From Bacteroides xylanisolvens XB1A (GTDB lineage Bacteria; Bacteroidota; Bacteroidia; Bacteroidales; Bacteroidaceae), in the NCBI RefSeq assembly GCF_000210075.1, contig NC_021017.1, positions 4,452,241 to 4,495,071 of the forward strand: DNA of 42,831 nt, in the 5' to 3' direction. This document shows positions 36,364 through 42,831 of the stretch, one piece after another. The notes beneath the pieces are model-generated. The model saw only the letters and a list, made by a program, of their open reading frames with translations. It made no database searches and was not told the DNA's origin. The translations under genes and the position numbers were made by a program. Positions within the stretch are counted from its first letter, which is position 1; each line of letters starts with the position of its first letter.

Positions 36364-36451
36364 TGCCAATAGGTTGGCACAACAATGCCACCTTGTTTGC
36401 ATGTCTGTGCCACTGTGTTGGCACAAATGTGCCTTCTTATTGGTATTTATT
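36364..36451. repeat. tandem 22-bp dyad array C (word TGCCA/TGGCA)
   Basis: Four units starting at 36364, 36386, 36408 and 36430, exactly 22 apart. The left arm is TGCCA (last one TGCCT) and the right arm TTGGCA, TTTGCA, TTGGCA, TTGGTA at 36374, 36396, 36418 and 36440, also 22 apart. Each dyad is 16 bp (5-6-5) and the remaining 6 bases are linker. The array fills the 117-base gap between two convergent stop codons. Confidence 0.88.
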
Positions 36452-36455
36452 AAGT

Positions 36456-37739
36456 TCAGAATCGTACTGTTACTCTTGCCGGGAGTTTTCCACTTGTCCA
36501 CTTAGGTCCTTCTTTGACAAGCCGGATGGCTTCTTTATCAGCGAATTCACATAATCCATGAATAACAGTGATATTTTGCGGCTTTCCTTCTTCATTAACA
36601 AAGAAAGAAAGGACTACCTCCCCTTTAATATCTTTACAGTTATCATCCGTTGGACGAACGAGATTCTCTTTCAGGTATTTCTGATAGCTACGTTTTCCGA
36701 TGACAGGTTGCGGAGTAATCTCTTTCTTTGCCTGTTCTTTAACCGTCACAACATTTCCGGCAGTTGTTGACTTCTTATTTTTCTTAGCGCCGTATCCCAC
36801 TACCACCACTTCATTGAGTACCTGTTTGTTTTCGTTCATGGCAATGAGCATCGTCCGGCTGGTATCTACCCGGATTTCTACCGGATCATATCCGATATAC
36901 TCCGCTGTTAATCGTTTCTTATCATCCTTTTTGACTAACGAAAATTCTCCATTCATATTTGTGATGGTTCCGATATTCGTTCCTTTATATGTCACACTGG
37001 CTCCGATAAGCGGTTCTCCTTTTTCGTCGGTCACTCTCCCTTTAATCATGTTCTTTTGAGGAAGGATAGTCGCTACCTTAGCCAACTTCATTTTCTTATC
37101 AGATTCAGATTCGAAAGTATCCATCGTTGCTACTACTTCTTGCAATGCGGCAGTCTCTTCCGACACTTCCTCCATCACCGGCACAGTTGCCACAGGCGGC
37201 GTACCTTGTTGTGGTTGGGAAGTCGCTTGGATTTTGGCAATCATATCTTTCTTATCCGCTTGTCTCGCAGTAATTTCGGAAACAGGCGTGGAATCTTCGG
37301 AAGCAGGAGTGGAATCCGTTTTTACCTTTGCGGTAGCCAATGCGATTTCCTTTTGTGGAGTTGCCGGAACTGTTGGAGTTGCAGGAATGGCCGGAGTGGG
37401 CGGAACTGCGGGTTCAGCCAACTTGGAGGAAACACTCTCTTTGGCAATGAACACTTCGTCCGTCATACTCTTTTTCAGGAACAGGAAATAACTGCTGATA
37501 CCGAATCCGATAGCCAGACAGGCAGCGATGCTCCAAGTGATAGCACGGGTGTTCTTTTTCTTTGCCGAATGAGCTGAAACCTGCATCCGCAGTTTCTCGA
37601 TCCGTTGTTCGTGATTTCCCTCCACCTGGCTGTAACCATCCATAGCATCGGCCAGGAAAGGATCCTGCATCGACTCTCGTTCCAGTCGGTGTGCCTCTTT
37701 TCCTTTGCGGAGTCCTCGTATGTAGTCCAATAGTTTCAT
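36456..37739 (-). CDS. membrane protein with regulatory beta-domain and TonB C-terminus, partner of the ECF sigma factor
   Basis: A 427-residue protein. The N-terminal 70 residues are cytoplasmic and charged, a membrane segment follows (about 73-93), then a Pro/Thr/Ala-rich linker (about 120-150) and a carboxypeptidase-regulatory domain (about 235-310, KGRVTDEKGEPLIGASVTYKG). It ends in EVVVVGYG and a TonB C-terminal domain (about 350-427). The start at 37739 (MKLLDYIRG) overlaps the sigma stop (ATGA); an upstream ATG lies in the sigma gene. The sigma-next-to-membrane-protein layout suggests it acts as anti-sigma or signal transducer (inference). Confidence 0.83.
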   Translation of the reverse strand: MKLLDYIRGLRKGKEAHRLERESMQDPFLADAMDGYSQVEGNHEQRIEKLRMQVSAHSAKKKNTRAITWSIAACLAIGFGISSYFLFLKKSMTDEVFIAKESVSSKLAEPAVPPTPAIPATPTVPATPQKEIALATAKVKTDSTPASEDSTPVSEITARQADKKDMIAKIQATSQPQQGTPPVATVPVMEEVSEETAALQEVVATMDTFESESDKKMKLAKVATILPQKNMIKGRVTDEKGEPLIGASVTYKGTNIGTITNMNGEFSLVKKDDKKRLTAEYIGYDPVEIRVDTSRTMLIAMNENKQVLNEVVVVGYGAKKNKKSTTAGNVVTVKEQAKKEITPQPVIGKRSYQKYLKENLVRPTDDNCKDIKGEVVLSFFVNEEGKPQNITVIHGLCEFADKEAIRLVKEGPKWTSGKLPARVTVRF

Positions 37740-38308
37740 AGGGCTTGTTTCTTGATACAAATTTTTAAATTTCGCTTTCCGTTCTGGATATAGCTTTTCA
37801 CATTGTTCAGAGTAAATCCGGTCTGTTCCACAATGTCGGCATACGACATCTCTTCCAGAAAGAAACGCGTAATACTGGTCCGTTGTTCTTCGGGCAACTT
37901 TTCGAGACAGTGATGTAATGCCTTCAGTTGTTCCTCCGAACTTTCCTCTTCACTTAATAGATGCAGAAATTCGTCAGATTCCATAATATTAACCGTATAA
38001 TCTAACGGAATTTCTTTATTTTCCTTCCGTAAAAGTTGCAGGCAATGATTCTTCGCCACCCGGTAGAGCCATGGCTTGAAAACTTTTATCTCATAATTTC
38101 TCAGTTTAGGCAATAAATCTTCAAACAACTGCATGACTGCTTCCTGTGCCCGGTCTTCATCATGCAGGTATTTCAGGCAAAGTCCGTACAGTAACGGGAT
38201 ATATCGGTTATATAATTCACCGAAATATTCCGTATCGCCGGACTTCGTATAGTGTATCAGTAATTCCTCGTCCGATAGTTTCGATATGTTTCTTTTGAAA
38301 AACAACAT
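37736..38308 (-). CDS. ECF-type RNA polymerase sigma factor
   Basis: A 190-residue sigma-70 family factor of the ECF type. Region 2 (about residues 25-95, with FKPWLYRVAKNHCLQLLRKE) and region 4 (about 130-185, LPEEQRTSITRFFLEEMSYADIVEQTG and NNVKSYIQNGKRNL) are present. It starts directly after the stop of the acyltransferase (TAG then ATG) and overlaps the membrane-protein start by four bases, so it is translated with both. It probably controls this operon or envelope genes. Confidence 0.92.
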   Translation of the reverse strand: MLFFKRNISKLSDEELLIHYTKSGDTEYFGELYNRYIPLLYGLCLKYLHDEDRAQEAVMQLFEDLLPKLRNYEIKVFKPWLYRVAKNHCLQLLRKENKEIPLDYTVNIMESDEFLHLLSEEESSEEQLKALHHCLEKLPEEQRTSITRFFLEEMSYADIVEQTGFTLNNVKSYIQNGKRNLKICIKKQAL

Positions 38309-38979
38309 CTATTCCTCTTCTTCGTCGATAACGACTTGATATTTTTCTTTCATTCTTTCAAAATCACCTGTTATCTGCTCTAATATTTCATGTGTATCCG
38401 TACTCTTTACCAAAGCGGGCATACCATAATAGATGGATGCTTTGTATGGCAACAGGATCATCTTTCCTTTGGGTAAAGAGCGTCCCATACCGGTCATGAA
38501 TACAGGAATATATTTCACTTCAGGTCGTAGCGATAGGATACGGGCAATGCCGGATTTTATTTTTCCCATCTGCTCCGGTTTCCCTCTGGTTCCTTCCGGA
38601 AAAAGAATCAGTGAATATCCGGCATCAATGGCTTCAAGCATCTTACGGATCGGTCGTGCTCCGAATCTTTTTCCCCTTTTCTTCTGATAAGAAGCGTATT
38701 GATGAAAAAGTTGCTGATGGAAGCCTGAAAGCGGGTTTTCCCGAAATAGTCTTCTGCTGCTACGGGTTTGACTTTCCACAAAAGATCGCCGGGCAGGGAA
38801 GCCAACAGGCTTAGGGTGTCCAGGTGACTGTTATGGTTGGCAAGGATAATGAATTGCTTTTCTTTTTTAAGGAAGCGGCAATCGGTGAACTGAACCCCTA
38901 CGATTAATTTTAGGAACCATTGGAAAACACCTTTATATATAATCTGCATCGCAGCAGCTTGCATGAATCTTTTTTCCAT
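38309..38979 (-). pseudogene. PlsC-type acyltransferase disrupted by a one-base frameshift
   Basis: The 1-acylglycerol-phosphate acyltransferase is read in two frames. The first (from 38979) has NHNSHLD, the acyl-acceptor motif with His and Asp; the second (to 38309) has FPEGTRG. They join at 38652-38653, where one C (a G on the plus strand) is missing from a C run on the minus strand: GAC-CCG-ATC would restore a 223-residue protein. It is either a real mutation or a homopolymer sequencing error. It lies in an operon with CDP-DAG and phospholipid genes. Confidence 0.87.
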
Positions 38980-38988
38980 TCTCTCCGT

Positions 38989-39945
38989 TTAATATGCAAT
39001 GTAATAAACTAAATGAAAAAATACAGGAGCAGTGTAGGACAGCGAATCTATCCGGTCGAATACTCCTCCATGACCGGGAATACTGTTCCCCATATCTTTA
39101 ATTCCTTTATCTCTCTTGATAGCGGAGATGACCACGTCTCCCGAGAATCCGGCAATCGCAAGGAGGGCGCTAACCAGAATAACGTTGGGAGCGGAGAGGG
39201 GAGTCAGGAAACCGAGAAAGTAACCAATGACAGTGGTACTGATGACACCGCCCAGGAAACCTTCCCATGTCTTGTTCGGACTTACTTTCGGAAGAATCTT
39301 ATGCCGTCCGAGAAGTTTACCCCAGATAAATTGCATGATGTCATTGATTTCCGTAAGGAATACAAGGAACAACAGCAGGCCCCGTCCACCGGAACTGAAT
39401 CCCGGTAGTTCGGGAAGCGACAGGAGATAAGCGAGGTGGCTGATACCGAATACCGAAAGCATCAGAATCCATTGCAACAGTGCCATCGACTTGGTGATTC
39501 CGTGTGTGTCTCCCTTTAAAACAAGCCGTAAAGGCAATACGAGGAACATGACTACCGGAATGAAGATGATGAATGCTCCATACCAGGCAAGGTAAGCCAG
39601 ATAATATTGAATGGGGATAGACAGTATGCCCCAAAACAGTGCTCCGCGATCAGCCTCTCTGAATCCCAATACAGAATAAAGTTCTCTGAAAGCAATGAAA
39701 GAGAGAAAGGCAAGGAAGAAATAAGAGATGTTATAGCTGATAAATACAGCACCGATAAACATACCCGCCATGATCCACCATGAGCGCGTGCGTGCGGCGA
39801 GTTCGCTGATATTTGTTTTCGGAGATATCTTTTTTACAAGGAAAAGAATAAGGCTTGCCGTAACAAGCAGTCCGATGATAAGCGAGATGACAATAATCAA
39901 CTCATCGCTTAGTGTAGGGAATATTTTATCCAGTAGATTTTTCAT
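38989..39945 (-). CDS. phosphatidate cytidylyltransferase (CdsA-like)
   Basis: A 318-residue membrane protein with about 8 hydrophobic segments. It makes CDP-diacylglycerol from CTP and phosphatidate. The marks SPNKTWEGFLGG and the C-terminal signature SAIKRDKGIKDMGNSIPGHG with VFDRIDSL are complete. It overlaps the upstream CDP-alcohol phosphatidyltransferase by four bases and lies 9 bases before the acyltransferase. It may be a second, specialised copy, since the essential cdsA is usually elsewhere (inference). Confidence 0.9.
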   Translation of the reverse strand: MKNLLDKIFPTLSDELIIVISLIIGLLVTASLILFLVKKISPKTNISELAARTRSWWIMAGMFIGAVFISYNISYFFLAFLSFIAFRELYSVLGFREADRGALFWGILSIPIQYYLAYLAWYGAFIIFIPVVMFLVLPLRLVLKGDTHGITKSMALLQWILMLSVFGISHLAYLLSLPELPGFSSGGRGLLLFLVFLTEINDIMQFIWGKLLGRHKILPKVSPNKTWEGFLGGVISTTVIGYFLGFLTPLSAPNVILVSALLAIAGFSGDVVISAIKRDKGIKDMGNSIPGHGGVFDRIDSLSYTAPVFFHLVYYIAY

Positions 39946-40598
39946 TTTATTTCAGTGTTTGTTGTGTGTGACATGAGGTACAGGCGATGTATCAGTGTCG
40001 CGATAAGACCGATGTTGATAATGATTAGGGCGATGAAGCATACCATCCGGTCGTATCCTGAATGGATGGTGCAGGTGGCGACTACAAAGGTCAGTGTCAG
40101 CAATGCCATGCGGTGTTGTTTGGCCATTGGACCATTAAAGAAATGCTGATGTGTTTTGTAGGCTCCTATCCAGCGGAAATAAGCTGTCATAACAGCAAGA
40201 AGGGCGCCCAGCCATCCCAATTCGACTCCGAATCCACCTGCTACATACCCGACGGGAATGATGAATAATGCATCGGCAAAACGGTCGGGCATATCGTTAT
40301 AAAGATCTCCGTTGGCACTTTTTTTTCCTCCTTCAATGGCAACCATCCCATCGAACAGGTTGCAGAGCAACCGTGACTGCATACAAACGATGAACAGGAT
40401 ATAGGCTACATATTTATTGAAGCCGGGATAAATGACTGTGCCAATCAGCAGGAGGCAACCTACCATAGCGAAGAATATACTCATCATGGAAATTTGATTG
40501 GGAGTGACACCCCAATGAGTTAGTTTGCGGGCAATGTTATTAGCCCAGGCCGTGTTTCGCGAGGCTATTTCCCGCCTTCCGTCGACTTCGTTTTTCAT
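39942..40598 (-). CDS. CDP-alcohol phosphatidyltransferase with variant active-site motif
   Basis: A 218-residue membrane enzyme that joins an alcohol to CDP-diacylglycerol. The start at 40598 (MKNEVDGRREI) is chosen because the promoter lies just upstream; a longer frame to 40709 would begin before it. The usual motif D-x2-D-G-x2-A-R-x8-G-x3-D-x3-D appears as N-x2-D-G-x2-A-I-x8-G-x3-N-x3-D (CNLFDGMVAIEGG then NGDLYNDMPDR), so two Asp and the Arg are replaced. It heads the five-gene operon. The product is unknown. Confidence 0.83.
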   Translation of the reverse strand: MKNEVDGRREIASRNTAWANNIARKLTHWGVTPNQISMMSIFFAMVGCLLLIGTVIYPGFNKYVAYILFIVCMQSRLLCNLFDGMVAIEGGKKSANGDLYNDMPDRFADALFIIPVGYVAGGFGVELGWLGALLAVMTAYFRWIGAYKTHQHFFNGPMAKQHRMALLTLTFVVATCTIHSGYDRMVCFIALIIINIGLIATLIHRLYLMSHTTNTEIK

Positions 40599-40621
40599 AT
40601 TTGTGATATGTTTATGATTCG

Positions 40622-40652
40622 CAAATATACACATCATCTGATGAGTGGCAAA
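40622..40652 (-). promoter_or_regulatory. promoter of the phospholipid-sigma operon
   Basis: On the minus strand TATATTTG (40622-40629) is the -7 element and TTTG (40649-40652) the -33 element, with the ideal 19 bases between. The start codon at 40598 is about 24 bases downstream of the -7 element. This is the best-formed promoter in the window. Confidence 0.75.
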
Positions 40653-40787
40653 GGAATAAGGGAGAATTTTGAAAGGACTCTTTTTTTCTGCCGGATAAAA
40701 AAAGTTCAAGTCATTTATGGAATCAGTGTGAAATCTGCATCTCTATAGTAAAAGCGAACTATTAGTAACATTTTAAATAATGAAGTT

Positions 40788-42632
40788 ATGAAAACAAATC
40801 AATTCAGAGCAATGATGCTCGTACTGCTGATGGCAGTTGTTTCTTTAGGTATGGTGAACGCGCAAGCTATTACCGTGTCGGGTACTGTGACGGATGCAAA
40901 GGATGGAACTCCGCTTGTTGGCTGTTCGGTACAGATAAAGGGTACTACGAAAGGTACGGTAACGAATATGAATGGCCGGTACACGATACAGGCTAAGAAA
41001 GGGGAAACGTTGTTGTTCCAGTATATCGGGTATAAGCAAGAGAGAAGGGTGGTAAAATCGGCCATGCTGGATGTGAAAATGAAAGCCGACGAACTGGTAT
41101 TGGAAGAATGTGTGGTGGTAGGATACGGCCATGAGACAAGAGCTGCAAAAGTAATGTCTACTGCTTACAAGGCAGTATGTCCGACTCCGGGAATCATGTA
41201 TGATGCTGTAAATGCGGAAGAATACGGAGAGTTTCAGGAGAATGGTTTCAAGAGTGTGTCGGATACTCCGCTTTCTACTTTCTCTATTGATGTAGACGCC
41301 GCTTCTTATAGTAATATGCGTCGTTTTATCAATAAAGGTGAACTGCCTCCGGTTGATGCTATCCGTACAGAAGAATTAGTGAACTACTTTTCTTATGATT
41401 ATCCGAAGCCGACAGGAAGTGATCCTGTGAAAATTACCATGGAATCCGGAGTCTGTCCCTGGAATACCAATCATCGTCTTGTACGTATCGGCCTGAAAGC
41501 AAAAGAAATCCCGACGGATAATCTGCCTGCATCTAATCTGGTATTCCTGATTGATGTCTCCGGTTCTATGTGGGGAGCCAACCGGTTGGATTTGGTGAAG
41601 TCATCTCTCAAATTATTGGTAAATAACTTACGTGATAAAGATAAAGTAGCGATTGTGACTTATTCAGGCAGTGCCGGTGTGAAACTGGAAGCAACTCCGG
41701 GTAGCGACAAACAGAAGATTCGCGAAGCGATAGATGAATTAACGGCGGGTGGCTCTACGGCAGGTGGTGCAGGTATCTTGTTAGCGTATAGAATAGCCAA
41801 GAAGAATCTGATCTCTAACGGCAATAACCGTATCATACTTTGCTCCGATGGTGATTTTAATGTGGGCGTTTCTTCCGCTGAAGGATTGGAACAATTGATT
41901 GAAAAAGAACGCAAGAGTGGAGTATTCCTTACCGTACTGGGTTATGGCATGGGTAATTATAAAGATAAGAAGATTCAGGTGTTGGCTGAAAAGGGAAATG
42001 GCAATCATGCTTATATAGATAACTTGCAGGAGGCCAACCGTGTTTTGGTAGGCGAATTCGGTGCTACGCTGCATACAGTGGCAAAAGACGTCAAACTGCA
42101 AGTCGAATTTAATCCTTCCCAAGTGCAGGCATATCGTCTGGTTGGTTACGAAAGTCGTCTGTTGAAAGACGAGGACTTTAATAATGACGCTAAAGATGCC
42201 GGAGATATGGGTGCGGGACATACAGTGACAGCCTTTTACGAAGTGATTCCTACAGGAGTAAAGAATGAATATGTAGGTAAAATAGACGACTTGAAATATC
42301 AGAAGAAAGAGAAAGTATCCGTGAAGCCGACAGGCTCTAATGAACTCCTGACTGTGAAACTGCGTTATAAAGCCCCGGATAAAGATGTCAGCAAGAAACT
42401 GGAACTTCCTTTCGTAGATAATAAAGGAAATAATGTTTCTTCCGATTTCCGCTTTGCTTCTGCAGTGGCTATGTTCGGACAGTTACTCCGGGAGTCTGAC
42501 TTTAAAGGAAATGCCAGTTACGACAAAGTGATTGATCTGGCCAAACAGGGACTGAATAACGATGATAAAGGATATAGAAGAGAATTCATTCGTTTGGTTG
42601 AGGCTGCTAAAGGATTAGAAAGAACAAATTAA
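40788..42632 (+). CDS. exported von Willebrand factor A protein with regulatory beta-domain
   Basis: A 614-residue protein with a cleavable signal peptide (ends MVNAQ). An N-terminal carboxypeptidase-regulatory domain (about residues 30-110, VSGTVTDAKDGTPLVGCSV) is followed by ECVVVGYG, then a long domain that includes a von Willebrand A fold with the metal site LIDVSGSMWG near residue 252. The C-terminal part is like the YfbK-type von Willebrand proteins. Its role is unknown; such domains bind proteins or metals on the cell surface. It is divergent from the phospholipid-sigma operon and may be a target of that sigma factor. Confidence 0.85.
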   Translation: MKTNQFRAMMLVLLMAVVSLGMVNAQAITVSGTVTDAKDGTPLVGCSVQIKGTTKGTVTNMNGRYTIQAKKGETLLFQYIGYKQERRVVKSAMLDVKMKADELVLEECVVVGYGHETRAAKVMSTAYKAVCPTPGIMYDAVNAEEYGEFQENGFKSVSDTPLSTFSIDVDAASYSNMRRFINKGELPPVDAIRTEELVNYFSYDYPKPTGSDPVKITMESGVCPWNTNHRLVRIGLKAKEIPTDNLPASNLVFLIDVSGSMWGANRLDLVKSSLKLLVNNLRDKDKVAIVTYSGSAGVKLEATPGSDKQKIREAIDELTAGGSTAGGAGILLAYRIAKKNLISNGNNRIILCSDGDFNVGVSSAEGLEQLIEKERKSGVFLTVLGYGMGNYKDKKIQVLAEKGNGNHAYIDNLQEANRVLVGEFGATLHTVAKDVKLQVEFNPSQVQAYRLVGYESRLLKDEDFNNDAKDAGDMGAGHTVTAFYEVIPTGVKNEYVGKIDDLKYQKKEKVSVKPTGSNELLTVKLRYKAPDKDVSKKLELPFVDNKGNNVSSDFRFASAVAMFGQLLRESDFKGNASYDKVIDLAKQGLNNDDKGYRREFIRLVEAAKGLERTN

Positions 42633-42715
42633 GAACTAGGAAAGCAAACAGGAGTCATTGGAAATGTACATCATATTATTATGCGTAATATTCACTGATA
42701 TGAATAAACGTACAA

Positions 42716-42737
42716 TTCCAGATAGATAGTCCTGGAA
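42716..42737 (+). terminator. hairpin after the von Willebrand gene
   Basis: TTCCAG and CTGGAA pair across 10 bases, about 84 bases after the stop codon, directly before array D. A smaller stem (TTCA/TGAA at 42691-42704) lies before it. No U run follows, so a terminator function is uncertain. Confidence 0.3.
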
Positions 42738-42741
42738 AATA

Positions 42742-42829
42742 ATAGTGACGGTATATGCTCGGGATAGTGACGCTATCACTGTTGTATACCGTCACTATCT
42801 TTGCCGGATACCGTCACTATAATTAATTT
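42742..42829. repeat. tandem 22-bp array D with strand flip (word ATAGTGACGGTAT)
   Basis: Units start at 42742, 42764, 42786 and 42808, exactly 22 apart. The first two read ATAGTGACGGTAT (second with one change) and the last two are its reverse complement ATACCGTCACTAT. The orientation changes between units two and three without loss of register. The array may continue beyond the window end at 42831. Confidence 0.88.
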
Positions 42830-42831
42830 CG

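Overview
The window is a piece of a Bacteroides chromosome (Bacteroidales, close to the B. thetaiotaomicron/ovatus group). The evidence is a SusC/SusD pair, many lipoproteins with a short signal followed by Cys, promoters of the Bacteroidetes type (TAnnTTTG at -7), weak or absent Shine-Dalgarno sites, and ordinary Bacteroides housekeeping clusters (zapA-rny, queD-queE, lutABC). I see no rRNA, tRNA, insertion sequence or CRISPR array.

Layout. 1-368 is the start of a secreted C1-type cysteine peptidase that runs off the left edge. A tiny gene (462-599) and a transglutaminase-like lipoprotein (924-3650) follow. 3753-6827 on the minus strand holds cutC, rny (RNase Y), zapA and a small coiled-coil gene. 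A LacI-type regulator (7636-8658) is divergent from a 15-gene plus-strand operon (8989-28913): FAD oxidoreductase, Na+/solute symporter, lipoprotein, SusC (frameshifted), SusD, two unknown proteins, a metallo-beta-lactamase-fold lipoprotein, a second FAD oxidoreductase, a propeller-histidine phosphatase fusion, a mannitol-dehydrogenase-family enzyme, a GDSL hydrolase, a zinc alcohol dehydrogenase and a PfkB sugar kinase. It looks like a nutrient-uptake locus but has no glycoside hydrolase or polysaccharide lyase. The enzymes point to a small phosphorylated or esterified polyol-like substrate oxidised to a ketose and phosphorylated (inference).

29117-36338 carries a Fic protein, a nucleosidase, a DUF454 membrane protein, queD-queE (7-deazaguanine), lutABC (lactate oxidation) and a pyridoxal-kinase-like gene. 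36456-40598 is a minus-strand operon joining three phospholipid-synthesis genes to an ECF sigma factor and a membrane protein with a TonB C-terminus; the acyltransferase gene has a frameshift. The window ends with a von Willebrand factor A protein (40788-42632).

The most unusual signal is non-coding. Four intergenic regions (about 7197-7316, 35204-35400, 36364-36451 and 42742-42829) each hold a tandem array of short dyads with a spacing of 22 bp. The period is the same everywhere, but the repeated word differs completely between loci. In the last array the word flips strand while the 22-bp register is kept. All four lie just downstream of a gene end. I do not know a described repeat family with these properties.
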